DNA from: Pararhizobium sp. IMCC3301
GTDB taxonomy: Bacteria; Pseudomonadota; Alphaproteobacteria; Rhizobiales; GCA-2746425
NCBI RefSeq assembly: GCF_030758315.1
Contig: NZ_CP132336.1
Coordinates: 2,137,001 to 2,201,000, forward strand
Direction of reading: 5' to 3'
Length of the DNA stretch: 64,000 nucleotides
Positions 9,503 to 20,998 of this stretch are shown here, in pieces. Both the position numbers and the translations under genes were made by a program. Under the pieces are notes generated by a model. It made no database searches and was not told the DNA's origin. It saw only the letters and a program-made list of their open reading frames with translations. Within the stretch, counting starts at the first letter, position 1, and each line of letters begins with the position of its first letter.

Positions 9503-10432
9503 TCATTTGACCGGTTTTGCATGTCCGGCCTTTTCACCTGCCGGGGTTTCCGGCACGCCCAGCGCATCAGCCAGACGCGTTCTGGCCGAGCCCGGCCGCA
9601 ATGGTTTTTGCTGGCTTTCATGAGGGGCCCAACCTGACAGCGAGATGATCTGAAACGTGGCAGGCACCTTGCCATCTGCTTCGGCGAACCGGTGTGCGTA
9701 CAGGTCCATCGCCCGCATCACAACATCGCGGCGCAGCGGCTGCCGCGCGCCTGAGCGCAGAATGTTGGTTGCGCCCATGGCACGCAGGTCGGACAACAGC
9801 CGCAACGGGTTGCTGTAACGCACCACAAGCGTGTCGATGTCAGCCACAGGCAGAGCAAAGCCTGCTCTCTGCAGCAGCGAACCCATGTCCCGCATTTCGC
9901 CAAAGGGCAGAATACGGGGCGCGGCACCACCCAGAATTTCGCTTTCCGCCGCCAGCATCACCTGACGCAATTCGATCAGTGTGTCACCACCAAGCAGCGC
10001 CCCGAGAAACAGCCCGTCCGGCTTCAGGGCGCGGCGCAATTGTATCAGCGTTCCCGGCAGATCATTGGCAAACTGCAACGACAGCACCGACGTAATCAGA
10101 TCATAGCAACCGCCATTTTCCGGCAGATCGCCAAGACGCCCGTCCGCTTCATTGCGCGGGTGATCAATATCGGCATTTGAAAATCCTTTGCCAGCAGAGG
10201 CATTGTGAACCTTGCCGGTCGCCAGCAACGCCTGTGCCAGAGCCTCATCGGGGGCGTCAACATCCAGCGCATGTTCAAAGCTGCGGCTGACCGCCTCCAG
10301 CCGCTCCACCAGATCATCAATCGCCGATTGTCGAAGAAATCCGGCATCTGAAAATCTTTGCTCGCAAGCCAAAGCCCTGCGCCGCCGCGCGGCAAGCAAT
10401 GCATGATCGAAAAGAGCCGGTACACTGGACAT
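9503..10432 (-). CDS. SAM-dependent methyltransferase-fold protein, NDUFAF5/BioC-like
   Basis: The 309-residue product has a class I methyltransferase fold. The acidic end of strand 2 and the motif around DLITSVLSLQFANDLPGTLIQ match the BioC/NDUFAF5 group, and the N-terminus (LFDHALLAARRRRALA) is that of the mitochondrial complex I assembly factor NDUFAF5 family. That family hydroxylates or methylates rather than working on biotin precursors. The gene is convergent with mutT, with 18 bases between stops. Confidence 0.8.
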   Translation of the reverse strand: MSSVPALFDHALLAARRRRALACEQRFSDAGFLRQSAIDDLVERLEAVSRSFEHALDVDAPDEALAQALLATGKVHNASAGKGFSNADIDHPRNEADGRLGDLPENGGCYDLITSVLSLQFANDLPGTLIQLRRALKPDGLFLGALLGGDTLIELRQVMLAAESEILGGAAPRILPFGEMRDMGSLLQRAGFALPVADIDTLVVRYSNPLRLLSDLRAMGATNILRSGARQPLRRDVVMRAMDLYAHRFAEADGKVPATFQIISLSGWAPHESQQKPLRPGSARTRLADALGVPETPAGEKAGHAKPVK

Positions 10433-10564
10433 GGTCTAACTTAGCCTGATCGTAAAAACCGTTTGGCCTGCCAGATACAGAAAATCTCGCAGAACATGAA
10501 ACGGGCAATTGCGCCGGAACAGAAACGGAAGCGGAAGCGGCACAGCAGTACCGCGAACATCAGC

Positions 10565-10924
10565 TTACATTCCCTCAAGCCGTTCGGCCATTTCATTGAT
10601 AAGCTTGGAAGCCTCGTCCATTTGCGTCACCATTTGCGTTTCACTCCGCTGCACCCGATCATTCGCCTGATCGCGGGTTGCGCGCAGATTTTCCAGCTCT
10701 TTTTCCAAAGCCATCACACGGTTGCGCAATTCGAATACTTCATCCTGTCCCATCACCCCGGCCATTACGGTCAGGCGCTGGTCGCCGATCTCGCCAAAGG
10801 ACGAGCGCAGTTGCTTGACCATCGTGTCAAACTGCTCCGCCAGCAACTGCAAATGGCTTTCCTGGCCATCCTCACAGGCCATCCGGTAACTGCGGCCATT
10901 TATGTTCACTGTAATCTGCGCCAT
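10565..10924 (-). CDS. zapA: Cell division protein ZapA
   Basis: At 119 residues this fits ZapA, a coiled-coil protein that bundles FtsZ. The N-terminal domain (MAQITVNINGRSYRMACEDG) is the conserved ZapA beta hairpin, and residues 60-115 form a long coiled coil (ELRNRVMALEKELENLRA). It lies downstream of the DUF4164 gene on the same strand, as in other Hyphomicrobiales. I looked for a 6S RNA in the 130 bases downstream, where one is sometimes found, and could not support it. Confidence 0.9.
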   Translation of the reverse strand: MAQITVNINGRSYRMACEDGQESHLQLLAEQFDTMVKQLRSSFGEIGDQRLTVMAGVMGQDEVFELRNRVMALEKELENLRATRDQANDRVQRSETQMVTQMDEASKLINEMAERLEGM

Positions 10925-11057
10925 GATGCGTTCACTGCTCTTCCCGGATGCTGAAATTTTTTCAGATTTCCAGTTTTATAAAGTTGCCCGCCGTCCAAGC
11001 TGTCGAGTCGGGTGAGTTGATCTGGATCCTCAATCGGGACCCTTTGGCAGGCCTGAC

Positions 11058-11447
11058 TTAGTTTGCCTGATTCTCCAAAACCATGCGGATCGTTTCCATT
11101 GCTTTTGCCAGCCGGCGGGACACATCTTTAGTGGCCTGCTGCACTGACTGTGCCTTGCCTTCGGCCTGATCAAGGCGTGCTGCAAGGCGTTTGCGTTCGT
11201 CGTTCATCCGGTTGAATTCTGCGCGAAGATCGCCCTGATTTTCATCAAGCTTGAGACGGTACTCCACCGCTTTGCGCAGATGCTGTACGGAATCGGTCAA
11301 TCGCTCCAGGGAGCCGTTGAGATCCAGTTCCGCGCTGGCAGCCTGGGATGCTGGGACCTGGGATGCAGGCATTTGCTTGCGGGAAGAATTGGACACAGCA
11401 GAGGCAGGGCTTGCCGCCAAAGGTTTTGAAAAAGGTCGTTGGGCCAT
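11058..11447 (-). CDS. DUF4164 coiled-coil protein
   Basis: This small protein (129 residues from the ATG at 11447, or 144 from a GTG at 11492) has a Pro/Ala/Ser-rich N-terminus. A long heptad coiled coil follows (RLTDSVQHLRKAVEYRLKL, later RKRLAARLDQAEGKAQSVQQ). It matches DUF4164, whose genes sit next to zapA in Hyphomicrobiales. A cell division role is suggested only by this neighbourhood. The start is uncertain because neither candidate has a strong ribosome binding site. Confidence 0.7.
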   Translation of the reverse strand: MAQRPFSKPLAASPASAVSNSSRKQMPASQVPASQAASAELDLNGSLERLTDSVQHLRKAVEYRLKLDENQGDLRAEFNRMNDERKRLAARLDQAEGKAQSVQQATKDVSRRLAKAMETIRMVLENQAN

Positions 11448-12093
11448 GAGCTGCCACATTATTATGCCTGAGAGCGGATCAGGGGTAGTCACACTGTCCA
11501 GGCGGGTTGACCACTATCGCGATATCAAGCCTCCAAATTCAACAATTTGAACACCTTCAACACAATACACAACAGGACAAGACACATACCCGGAAGCAGG
11601 CGAATATACGGCGAACCACTCTGCGATCCAGTCTGCAACAACTGATTTGCAGCAATTCCCCGCCGGATTGGCGTCCTCCCTGCAAAGTTTGCCTTTTTGC
11701 GAGGATTCGCACAAGTCCTTTTATGACAATGGCTTGGTCAGACTTCATTATATGCTGCTGGAAGCAGCCCGCGACGTTTTGTCAGACCCGCGCGGCCCCG
11801 CGCGGCGCATTGCGCCGATCACTCTCCCGCTCACTGGCCCGGCCACTGCCAGCGACCGCATGTGCGCCCGATTGACTCACCGCTTCCAGATGCTATGTGT
11901 CTGCGCGAAAAGTACAGATGAAACACACGAAAGACGGGACCTGTCCTACCGCAAATGGCCTTGAACGCGGTTGATGCGTTGATCTGCTGAAAAGATCAAC
12001 ATGATTGCTTCGGACCTTCAGTGCGCATAGATTCAGGTACAGTATCCGCATCGCAATGAAACACCGTCCAATTGGGATCAAGAGACATTTTCA
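11448..12093. other. Long divergent intergenic region between DUF4164 and tkt
   Basis: About 600 bases separate the divergent DUF4164 and tkt genes. Short open frames exist on the plus strand (for example 11647-11964) but show no family resemblance and no good ribosome binding site. The region holds two tandem copies of CCGCGCGG near 11788-11805, a GGCGCATTGCGCC palindrome just after, and a perfect 8-bp inverted repeat at 11978-12000. It is expected to carry promoters for both sides. I see no recognisable RNA gene. Confidence 0.5.
11978..12000. promoter_or_regulatory. Inverted repeat upstream of tkt, possible operator
   Basis: GTTGATCT and AGATCAAC form a perfect 8-bp inverted repeat with a 7-base spacer, ending 94 bases before the tkt start. 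The position fits a regulator site or a transcript leader hairpin. There is no direct evidence for which. Confidence 0.3.
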
Positions 12094-14085
12094 ATGACAA
12101 ATAGTGAAAAACATACACGCATGGCAAATGCCATTCGCGCACTTGCAATGGATGCAGTGCAGGCTGCAAATTCAGGCCATCCCGGCTTGCCCATGGGTGT
12201 TGCCGATATCGCCACGGTTCTGTTCACCAAATTTATGAAATTCGATCCTGTCGACTCCAGATGGGCCGACCGTGACCGCTTCGTTCTGTCCGCCGGCCAC
12301 GGCTCAATGCTGCTCTACTCCCTGCTCTATCTGCTGGGTTATGAGGACATGACACTGGAAGAATTGAAGAATTTCCGCCAGTTGGGGTCGAAAACAGCCG
12401 GCCATCCCGAATATGGCCACGCCAGCGGAATTGAAACCACAACCGGGCCGCTGGGTCAGGGCATCGCCACTGCTGTTGGCATGGCCATGGCTGAAAAGAA
12501 GCTGGCCGATGAATTCGGCACAAAAGTTGTCGATCACCATACCTATGTCCTGGTCTCTGATGGCGATCTCATGGAAGGGATCAGCCATGAGGCAATCTCG
12601 CTGGCAGGCCATCTTGGCCTCAACAAGCTGATCGTGCTGTTTGACAATAACGGCATCTCGATTGACGGTCCTTTGTCGCTGTCGGAATCCGGCGACCAGA
12701 TCAAACGTTTCGAAGCGGCCAACTGGAACACACTGTCGGTTGACGGTCATGACGAGAAGGCCATCACCGAGGCCATTCAGGCGGCGCAGAGCAGTGACAA
12801 GCCGACCATGATCGCCTGTAAGACCATCATTGGTTTCGGTGCGCCCAACAAAGCTGGAAAATCCGCTGCCCATGGGGCTCCGCTTGGTCCGGAAGAGATT
12901 GCCGGCGCGCGCAAAAATCTGGGGTGGGATTACCCTCCCTTTGAAGTTCCCAGTGATGTTCTCGATGCCTGGCGCATTGCCGGACTGCGCTCATCGCAGG
13001 CCCATAAGGAGTGGAACAAGCGCTTCACCGAGTTGAATTCCGATCTGCAGTCCGAGTTTGAGCGCCGCATGAGAGGCACTCTGCCGGCAGGGTTCGGGCA
13101 GGCCATGCTGGATTACAAGAAGCAGCTTTCCAGTGAGCCGCCGACTATGGCAACCCGCAAATCGTCCGAAGCCGCTCTGGAAGTGATCAATGCGGCGATC
13201 CCCGAAACCATCGGCGGATCTGCAGATCTGACCGGCTCCAACAACACCCGGACGAAGGGTATGGTGGCGTGGTCAGCCGGTGATTTTTCCGGTCGATTCG
13301 TGCATTACGGCATTCGCGAGCACGGCATGGCCGCGGCGATGAATGGCATGGCCCTGCATGGCGGCCTGATTCCCTATTCCGGCGGATTTCTGATTTTTTC
13401 CGATTATTGCCGCCCGTCCATTCGTCTGGCGGCCCTGATGGGCCTGCGCGTTATTCACGTTCTGACCCATGATTCCATCGGTCTTGGCGAAGATGGTCCA
13501 ACCCATCAGCCGGTTGAACATCTGGCTGCTTTGCGCGCCATTCCCAACCTCAACGTCTTCCGCCCCTGCGATGCCGTTGAAGCTGCCGAGTGCTGGCAAC
13601 TGGCTCTGGAGCAGGAAACGACACCAAGCGCCATCGCCCTGACCCGCCAGAATCTGAAACCCGCCCGGTTTGAGTTTGACAGCGAAAACCTGTGCGCGCG
13701 CGGTGCTTACGAAGTGGTTATTCCTGAAGGCGAAACCGCAGATGTCACTCTGTTTGCCTCGGGCTCAGAGGTGGAAATTGCCATTGCGGCCAGCGAACTT
13801 CTGAACCAGACCGGCCACAGCACCAGAGTTGTATCCGTACCCTGTTTTGAACTTTTCGAAGCACAGAGCGCGGAATACAAGGCGGCCACGATTGGAACAT
13901 CCCCGGTCAAGATTGCCGTCGAAGCCGCCATCGAAATGGGATGGCGCCGCTTCATTGGCGACAAGGGCGGATTTGTCGGCATGTCAGGCTTTGGCGCCTC
14001 CGGTCCTTACAAGGAGCTTTACGAACATTTCGGAATTACCGCACAGGCTGTCGCTGATCTGGCCTGGGCAAAACTTTCTGAATAG
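12094..14085 (+). CDS. tkt: Transketolase
   Basis: This 663-residue enzyme transfers two-carbon units in the pentose phosphate (and, where present, Calvin) pathway using thiamine diphosphate. The N-terminal ThDP domain is clear ([10 protein letters not shown], then [14 protein letters not shown] and the cofactor motif [14 protein letters not shown]). The PYR domain has [13 protein letters not shown] and the catalytic [19 protein letters not shown]. It heads a block with gap, pgk and fba, the common alphaproteobacterial arrangement. Confidence 0.97.
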   Translation: MTNSEKHTRMANAIRALAMDAVQAANSGHPGLPMGVADIATVLFTKFMKFDPVDSRWADRDRFVLSAGHGSMLLYSLLYLLGYEDMTLEELKNFRQLGSKTAGHPEYGHASGIETTTGPLGQGIATAVGMAMAEKKLADEFGTKVVDHHTYVLVSDGDLMEGISHEAISLAGHLGLNKLIVLFDNNGISIDGPLSLSESGDQIKRFEAANWNTLSVDGHDEKAITEAIQAAQSSDKPTMIACKTIIGFGAPNKAGKSAAHGAPLGPEEIAGARKNLGWDYPPFEVPSDVLDAWRIAGLRSSQAHKEWNKRFTELNSDLQSEFERRMRGTLPAGFGQAMLDYKKQLSSEPPTMATRKSSEAALEVINAAIPETIGGSADLTGSNNTRTKGMVAWSAGDFSGRFVHYGIREHGMAAAMNGMALHGGLIPYSGGFLIFSDYCRPSIRLAALMGLRVIHVLTHDSIGLGEDGPTHQPVEHLAALRAIPNLNVFRPCDAVEAAECWQLALEQETTPSAIALTRQNLKPARFEFDSENLCARGAYEVVIPEGETADVTLFASGSEVEIAIAASELLNQTGHSTRVVSVPCFELFEAQSAEYKAATIGTSPVKIAVEAAIEMGWRRFIGDKGGFVGMSGFGASGPYKELYEHFGITAQAVADLAWAKLSE

Positions 14086-14150
14086 GGTTCCAGCCCACGA
14101 AACAACATTGCCGAATTCATATATTGCCCCCTGGGGAAAGGATCATTCGA

Positions 14151-15152
14151 ATGACTGTAAAAGTTGCCATTAATGGTTTTGGACGTATTGGCCGAAATGT
14201 TCTGCGCGCCATCATCGAATCCGGACGCACCGATATTCAGGTCATCGCTCTGAATGATCTCGGCCCGGTTGAAACCAACGCGCATCTGATGCGCTATGAT
14301 TCCGTGCATGGCCGGTTTCCCGGCACCGTGACGGTGGATGGCGATACGATCGATGTCGGCCAGGGCCCCATCAAGGTCACCGCGATCCGCGATCCGAAGG
14401 ATCTTCCCTGGGGCGATGTCGATGTCGCCCTCGAATGTACCGGCATTTTTGCCAGTCGCGAAAAAGCCGACCTGCATCTGCAAAACGGCTCCAAAAAAGT
14501 TCTGATTTCAGCGCCCGGTGGCTCTGATGTGAAGACGATTGTCTATGGCGTCAATCATGCAAGTCTCTCAGCCGACGACAAAATCGTCTCCAATGCGTCC
14601 TGCACCACCAATTGCCTGTCGCCAGTTGTCTATGTGCTGAACAAGACCATCGGCATCGAAAAAGGCTTCATGACCACTATCCACTCCTATACCGGCGATC
14701 AGCCGACGCTGGATACGATGCACAAGGATCTTTACCGCGGTCGGGCCGCCGCCCTGTCGATGATCCCGACCTCCACCGGTGCTGCCAAAGCGGTGGGTCT
14801 GGTGCTGCCGGAATTGAATGGCAAGCTTGATGGTGTTGCGATTCGCGTGCCCACACCAAATGTCTCGGTGGTTGATCTCACCTTCATCGCATCACGCCAG
14901 ACCAGCGTTGAGGAAATCAACGATGCCATTCGCGCCGCTGCCGATGGCGAATTGAAAAACGTTCTGGGTTATACCGACGAACCGCTGGTGTCGACTGACT
15001 TCAATCATGACCCGCATTCCTCGGTATTCCACATGGACCAGACCAAAGTAATGGATGGAACCATGTGCCGGATTTTGACCTGGTACGATAATGAATGGGG
15101 CTTCTCCAACCGGATGAGCGATACTGCTGTCGCAATGGGTAAATTGAACTGA
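14151..15152 (+). CDS. gap: Glyceraldehyde-3-phosphate dehydrogenase, type I
   Basis: The start at 14151 follows GGGGAAAGGATC and gives the standard N-terminus [14 protein letters not shown] with the NAD-binding Rossmann loop. The catalytic Cys lies in [13 protein letters not shown]. The 333-residue length is typical. A further ATG at 14124 is not needed. The gene lies 65 bases after tkt and is followed by a strong terminator-like hairpin. Confidence 0.97.
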   Translation: MTVKVAINGFGRIGRNVLRAIIESGRTDIQVIALNDLGPVETNAHLMRYDSVHGRFPGTVTVDGDTIDVGQGPIKVTAIRDPKDLPWGDVDVALECTGIFASREKADLHLQNGSKKVLISAPGGSDVKTIVYGVNHASLSADDKIVSNASCTTNCLSPVVYVLNKTIGIEKGFMTTIHSYTGDQPTLDTMHKDLYRGRAAALSMIPTSTGAAKAVGLVLPELNGKLDGVAIRVPTPNVSVVDLTFIASRQTSVEEINDAIRAAADGELKNVLGYTDEPLVSTDFNHDPHSSVFHMDQTKVMDGTMCRILTWYDNEWGFSNRMSDTAVAMGKLN

Positions 15153-15160
15153 TTGAGAAA

Positions 15161-15187
15161 GGGCTGCTTCGGCAGCCCTGACTTTTT
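15161..15187 (+). terminator. Rho-independent terminator after gap
   Basis: GGGCTGC and GCAGCCC form a perfect 7-bp stem closed by a stable TTCG tetraloop, followed four bases later by TTTTT. It starts nine bases after the gap stop, so it should end the tkt-gap transcript or reduce read-through into the downstream genes. Confidence 0.8.
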
Positions 15188-15246
15188 GGTCCGACCCGTA
15201 TTAAAGATCGGGCCATGACAAACACCACTGTCACTGGGGAGCGGAT

Positions 15247-15789
15247 ATGTCGCCGGATGATGTTCTGAAATTCTGGTTCGATGAACACACTGCCAAGGAT
15301 TGGTTCGGCGGCAAGGCCGAGTTTGATGATCAGGTCGAAGCCAGCTTTGCGGACCTTCTGGTCCAGGCTGAGAAATGCGAATTGTTTCACTGGCGCCGCA
15401 CGCCGCAGGGACGCCTTGCCGAAATTATCATTCTGGACCAGTTCACGCGTCAGTTGTTTCGCGGCCAGCCGCGCGCCTTCGCCAGTGATCCGCTGGCTCT
15501 GGCCCTGGCCCAGGAAGCCGTTGCCACCGGTGATGATCTGAAGCTGCAAGATCGGCAACGCCCGTTTCTTTATATGCCCTTTATGCATTCCGAGAGTCTG
15601 GCTATCCAGGACCAATCGATCGTTGTATTCACCACATTGGGCAATGTTGGCGATCTGGATTTCGCGAAAAAACACCGGGCGGTGATCGAGCGTTTCGGGC
15701 GCTTTCCAAAACGCAATGCCGCGCTTGGACGTATCAGCAGCGCTGAAGAGCAGGCCTATATGGCCGGCACCGGCGATTCCATGTTCTAA
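15247..15789 (+). CDS. DUF924 family protein
   Basis: The 180-residue product matches DUF924 throughout: the N-terminal [20 protein letters not shown], the central [13 protein letters not shown] and the downstream [13 protein letters not shown]. These proteins are all-alpha and TPR-like. Their role is not established. It sits between the gap terminator and pgk, ten bases before pgk. Confidence 0.85.
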   Translation: MSPDDVLKFWFDEHTAKDWFGGKAEFDDQVEASFADLLVQAEKCELFHWRRTPQGRLAEIIILDQFTRQLFRGQPRAFASDPLALALAQEAVATGDDLKLQDRQRPFLYMPFMHSESLAIQDQSIVVFTTLGNVGDLDFAKKHRAVIERFGRFPKRNAALGRISSAEEQAYMAGTGDSMF

Positions 15790-15799
15790 GGACCCTTTC

Positions 15800-16996
<1,197 letters not shown>

Positions 16997-17023
16997 GCGG
17001 TTTCTCTGGAATGGATAAAAATT

Positions 17024-18040
17024 ATGAGCATTCTTCACGACATCGCTGCTTCGATGGTGACCGCAGGCCAGGGCATTCTGGCTGCTGACGAGAGCACTGG
17101 CACAATCAAGAAGCGGTTCGACAGCATTCAGGTCGAATGCACACCGGCCAATCGCTGCGATTACCGCGAAATGCTGTTTCGCAGCGAGGCCATGAAAGAT
17201 GCAATTTCCGGCGTGATCCTGTTTGAAGAAACACTGGATCAGACAGCACCGGACGGGGCACGGCTGGTCGATCTGATTAGCGCTGCTGGATCCATTCCCG
17301 GGATCAAGGTCGACAAGGGCGCCAAACCGCTTGCAGGTCATCCGGGCGAAACCGTGACAGAAGGCCTTGATGGGTTGCGCGAGCGGCTGGCGCTATACCA
17401 TGACAAGGGCGCGCGGTTTGCCAAATGGCGTGCCGTCATTGCCATCGGCGATGGCCGGCCCAGCTGGAACGCGATCAAGACCAATGCCCATGCTCTGGCG
17501 CGCTATGCAGCGCTTTGCCAGGAAGCCGGGATCGTGCCGATTGTCGAACCGGAGGTCACCATGGATGGACCGGATGCCAGCCATGATATCGATCAGTGCG
17601 CAGATGTGTCCCGGCGGGTACTCAACACGGTTTTCCGCGAACTCCACGATGCCAGGGTCGATCTTGAGGGCATCATCCTGAAGCCCAATATGGTTGTGCC
17701 CGGCCAGCAATCCGGCCAGCGCGCCAGCGTCGGTGAAATTGCCGAAAAGACCCTTGCCTGTCTGCGGGCCGAAGTACCGGCTGCGGTACCCGGCATTGCC
17801 TTTTTATCCGGCGGCCAGTCTGATTTGGAGGCAACCGCACATCTCAATGCGATGAATGCCTCTGCTGACCTGCCCTGGGCCCTGACATTTTCCTATGGCC
17901 GCGCTTTGCAGGCGGCGGCGCTGAAAACCTGGTGCGGAAAAGCCGAAAACCGCATTGCGGCGCAAACCGCCTTTGCCCACCGGGCGCGGATGAACGGTCT
18001 CGCTGCTTGTGGAAAATGGTCTGAAAGTCTGGAAGCATAA
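17024..18040 (+). CDS. Class I fructose-bisphosphate aldolase
   Basis: At 338 residues this is a Schiff-base (class I) aldolase, not the metal-dependent class II enzyme. The N-terminal GILAADESTGTIKKRFD and the lysine in GIILKPNMVVPG, which forms the imine with dihydroxyacetone phosphate, are present, as is LSGGQSDLEATAHLNAMN. It follows pgk by 27 bases and overlaps the start of the ThiE-like gene by one base (TAATG). Confidence 0.95.
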   Translation: MSILHDIAASMVTAGQGILAADESTGTIKKRFDSIQVECTPANRCDYREMLFRSEAMKDAISGVILFEETLDQTAPDGARLVDLISAAGSIPGIKVDKGAKPLAGHPGETVTEGLDGLRERLALYHDKGARFAKWRAVIAIGDGRPSWNAIKTNAHALARYAALCQEAGIVPIVEPEVTMDGPDASHDIDQCADVSRRVLNTVFRELHDARVDLEGIILKPNMVVPGQQSGQRASVGEIAEKTLACLRAEVPAAVPGIAFLSGGQSDLEATAHLNAMNASADLPWALTFSYGRALQAAALKTWCGKAENRIAAQTAFAHRARMNGLAACGKWSESLEA

Positions 18041-18681
18041 TGGTTGACAAATACCGCTCTGCGGCTCAACTTTATCTGGTCACTCCGCAATTTGACGAGC
18101 GCACTGAATTCGCCGGTTTACTGGACAGGGTTCTGCAGGCTGCGCAAGTGGCCGCACTGCTGATCGCGCCGCGCAGTCAGGGCGATGCCTCTGACAGCTA
18201 TCAGAATGACTGCAAGCTGCTGGCCTCGATTGCCCAGAAACACGGCGCTGCCGCCCTCACCCTGAACGACACCCAGATCAGTGGCCGCGCCGGAGCCGAC
18301 GGCATTCATCTGACCGGCAATCTGAAAGAATTGAAAGATGTCATCGGCCGCTTTCAGCCTGCGAAGATTGTCGGGGCCGGCACGATACGCGACCGCCATG
18401 ACGCCATGGAAAAGGGCGAGGCGCTGCCGGATTATCTGCTGTTCGGCGATATGTTCGAGACAGAGGAGACCAGCCCGGATTCGGCTTTGGAACTGGCGGC
18501 ATGGTGGGCGGATCTGTTTGAAATTCCCTGCGTGGCGATGGCCGGCAAACAGCTCAAAGATGTCGAAAATGCTGTGGCCACCCGGGCTGATTTTATCGGC
18601 CTCAACGGCTTTGTCTGGCAGCATGCCGATGGCCCCGAAGCTGCCATAAAGGCCGCCCATAAATTGTTGCAGAATGACTAG
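18040..18681 (+). CDS. ThiE-like (thiamine phosphate synthase family) protein
   Basis: This 213-residue TIM-barrel protein resembles thiamine phosphate synthase (AQLYLVTPQF at the N-terminus, ADGIHLTG for the usual DGVHLG, VGAGTI for the phosphate loop). Several catalytic landmarks of true ThiE are altered. The pyrophosphate-binding pair is weak, and the region after FGDMF lacks the FPTxTK motif. It is coupled to the aldolase gene by a TAATG overlap. A role in thiamine synthesis is possible but may have been lost. Confidence 0.65.
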   Translation: MVDKYRSAAQLYLVTPQFDERTEFAGLLDRVLQAAQVAALLIAPRSQGDASDSYQNDCKLLASIAQKHGAAALTLNDTQISGRAGADGIHLTGNLKELKDVIGRFQPAKIVGAGTIRDRHDAMEKGEALPDYLLFGDMFETEETSPDSALELAAWWADLFEIPCVAMAGKQLKDVENAVATRADFIGLNGFVWQHADGPEAAIKAAHKLLQND

Positions 18682-18709
18682 CGCGTAGGGCTGGTCCCAA
18701 TCTGGAATA

Positions 18710-19687
18710 GTGTCTGTTTTGCTGCGTCCGATTTTTCTTTTTCTGTGGTCCATCTGGCTGATCAGCGCGGTTGCGCAGGCGCAGGACACTGCCGCGTCCA
18801 GCACAGATGCTGCAGTCCCCGCTGCGGCTGAAACCGCACCGCCGCCCGATCAGCTACCGCCGCCGATTGTGGATCCGGCATTTGGCGCCTATCAGCGCGG
18901 CTATTATCTGGAAGCCTTTGCGCTCGCTCTGGAAAAGGCCGAACAGGGCGATGCGCCCTCGCAAACTCTTCTGGGCCAGATTCTCTATCAGGGCGAGGGT
19001 GTGGAAAAGAACTACCGGCAAGCCGCCGACTGGTTCCGTTTGGCTGCCGCCTCTGGCGACCCGCAGGCCAAATTTGCCCTTGGCATGATGTATCTGCGCG
19101 GCCATGGCGTGTTGCCCGACAAGACGAAGGCAGCAGACATGTTTGCCGAGGCCGGGCAGACCGGCCATGCTGACGCGCTCTACAATCTTGCCCTGCTCTA
19201 TCTGGAAGGTGAAGGCGTTGAACGCAAGGTTGGCATCGCAGCAGCCTATCTGCGCCGCGCGGCACTTGCCGGGCACGCCGAGGCGCAATATGCGCTCGGC
19301 GCGGCATTTGACGAGGGTGCCGGTGTCGCCCGCGATGCCGCTGTCGCCGCCCAATGGTATGAAAAAGCTGCTCGTCAGGGCCTGATTGATGCGCAGATTG
19401 ACTTGGCCGCCATGCTCTATGATGGCCGCGGTGTTGCGCAGGACCGCAGCGCCGCCGCCAACTGGTTTCTGCAGGCCGCCCGGGCCGGCAATCCGGTGGC
19501 GCAATCCCGCATCGCCCGGCTGATGGCGACCGGATTTGGCACTGACAAAAACCCGGTCGAAGCCGGGAAATGGTACCTCACCGCCCGCCGCGCCGGATTG
19601 GAAGACGTCTGGCTCACCGACTGGTTCGATGATCTCCCCGACGAAGAAAAAGCCGCCGCATTCGATTTGTCACAGAGCTGGCAATAG
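18710..19687 (+). CDS. Sel1-like repeat (SLR/TPR) secreted protein
   Basis: The protein starts with GTG, has a signal peptide ([19 protein letters not shown], cleaved near AQAQD) and a short Ala/Pro linker. At least six Sel1 repeats of about 36 residues follow, for example [19 protein letters not shown] and [19 protein letters not shown]. Sel1 proteins are periplasmic scaffolds or adaptors, often for envelope or secretion systems. It follows the ThiE-like gene by 28 bases. The partner is unknown. Confidence 0.85.
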   Translation: MSVLLRPIFLFLWSIWLISAVAQAQDTAASSTDAAVPAAAETAPPPDQLPPPIVDPAFGAYQRGYYLEAFALALEKAEQGDAPSQTLLGQILYQGEGVEKNYRQAADWFRLAAASGDPQAKFALGMMYLRGHGVLPDKTKAADMFAEAGQTGHADALYNLALLYLEGEGVERKVGIAAAYLRRAALAGHAEAQYALGAAFDEGAGVARDAAVAAQWYEKAARQGLIDAQIDLAAMLYDGRGVAQDRSAAANWFLQAARAGNPVAQSRIARLMATGFGTDKNPVEAGKWYLTARRAGLEDVWLTDWFDDLPDEEKAAAFDLSQSWQ

Positions 19688-20073
19688 GCGCTCCACGCGG
19701 CATCTCGCATCCGCCGCCCGGCATCCCATTCTGCTATTCGCGTCAAGCGGTTGTCCTGCCATCGCTGATCGGCGAACATCTGCGCAACGTCCAGATCCTT
19801 GGCATCGAACCGCCGCAGCGTCAGGTTTTGGCACCGCGATTTGTCTGGCCATAGGGCATGATATCCAAGCGGGCGCAACCGCCAATCCGGCAGCAGCCGA
19901 ACAAGAGCTCTGGATAGCTCGCAGCGGTCCGCCAGATGCCAAGCAGGATTGTCGATCCGATATTCTGGTATACGATGAGGCAGAGCGCATCGACGCTCTC
20001 TACCTCCAAACGCCGGTGTGAAAAGCGTTCCAGTCATCCCGTTTTCACACTTTTGAGAAAAGGAACGTCGAGC
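19688..20073. other. Intergenic region without a recognised gene
   Basis: No recognised gene lies between the Sel1 gene and the reductase. A minus-strand frame stays open across 19417-20106 and reads protein-like for about 90 residues, but it overlaps the Sel1 coding region for 270 bases and matches nothing I know. The last 20 bases hold the AAAGGAAC ribosome binding site of the reductase. A degraded gene is possible. Confidence 0.35.
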
Positions 20074-20919
20074 ATGACCATCGCTGTCACCGCCGCCTCT
20101 GGCCAATTGGGGCGCGAGGTCCTGCAGGCTCTCCTACGCCTCAACGTGGGCCGGCCGATTATCGGCCTTGCCCGCAGCCCGAGCCGGGCGGCGGATTTGG
20201 GCGTTGATATCCGCCCGGGGGATTACTCCGATTCCGAGACATTGACAGGATCGCTTGCGGGCGTTGATGCGCTGCTTCTGATCTCGGGCAACGGGCCACC
20301 CGAGGAACGCATCGTGCAGCACCGCAACGTGATCGACGCGGCCAGGGCAGCGGGCGTGCGCCGGATCGTCTACACCAGCATCCAGGGGGCTGAGCAGGGC
20401 ACTGCCTTCTCGCCAGTGGTGCAATCCAATCGCCAGACCGAAGCCGATATCCGCTCCAGCGGGCTCAACTGGGCGATCGGACGCAACGGCATCTATATCG
20501 AGCCGGACATTGACTATATTCCGAATTACGTGGCGGCTGGCGAAATTGTCAACTGCGCCGGCAACGGGCGCTGCGGATACGCGACACGTTTTGAACTGGC
20601 CCACGCCTATGCGCGCCTGTTGATCGACGACGCGCGTCCCGGCGACACCTACAATCTGCATGGCGACCGTCTCACCCAAAACCAGCTGGCGTCCTATCTA
20701 AGCCAGATGGCCGATAGCCAAATCCTCTATCGTGCGATTTCGGCGAAAGATTATCTGGAGGATCGCACGCGCGAGCTGGGCCCTTTCATCGGCGCAATCA
20801 TCACCGGCATCTATGAGGGCATCCGCGACGGCGCGCTCGACCATCCCAGCGACTATGAAGCGGCGGCAGGCCGCCCTCATCAAAGCTGGGATGATTACTT
20901 CCAAGCCCGCCAACCTTGA
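20074..20919 (+). CDS. NmrA-like SDR family oxidoreductase (QorB-type)
   Basis: The ATG at 20074 lies behind AAAGGAAC and gives 281 residues. The N-terminal NAD(P) loop [16 protein letters not shown] and the follow-on [21 protein letters not shown] are those of the NmrA/QorB atypical short-chain dehydrogenases, which reduce quinones or sense NADP. The active-site-like [10 protein letters not shown] segment is present. It stands alone and is convergent with the permease pseudogene. Confidence 0.8.
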   Translation: MTIAVTAASGQLGREVLQALLRLNVGRPIIGLARSPSRAADLGVDIRPGDYSDSETLTGSLAGVDALLLISGNGPPEERIVQHRNVIDAARAAGVRRIVYTSIQGAEQGTAFSPVVQSNRQTEADIRSSGLNWAIGRNGIYIEPDIDYIPNYVAAGEIVNCAGNGRCGYATRFELAHAYARLLIDDARPGDTYNLHGDRLTQNQLASYLSQMADSQILYRAISAKDYLEDRTRELGPFIGAIITGIYEGIRDGALDHPSDYEAAAGRPHQSWDDYFQARQP

Positions 20920-20998
20920 GCCTGCGGTGCAGCGTATCGTGACCCGCGAAATATCAGCTATGAGCCGGGGGATGATGCGGCACCGTCCCTATCACCCG

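Noticed and set aside
9481-9530. Partial copy of the MITE end after mutT (TCATTTGACCGG-TTTGC)
   Set aside because: The match to the MITE sequence is short and part of it lies in the coding end of the methyltransferase gene. No inverted end or CTAG boundary is present, so chance is likely.
10433-10564. 6S RNA next to zapA
   Set aside because: The position would fit, but the 130 bases do not show the closing stem, central bubble or conserved bases that I could defend. A covariance search would decide.
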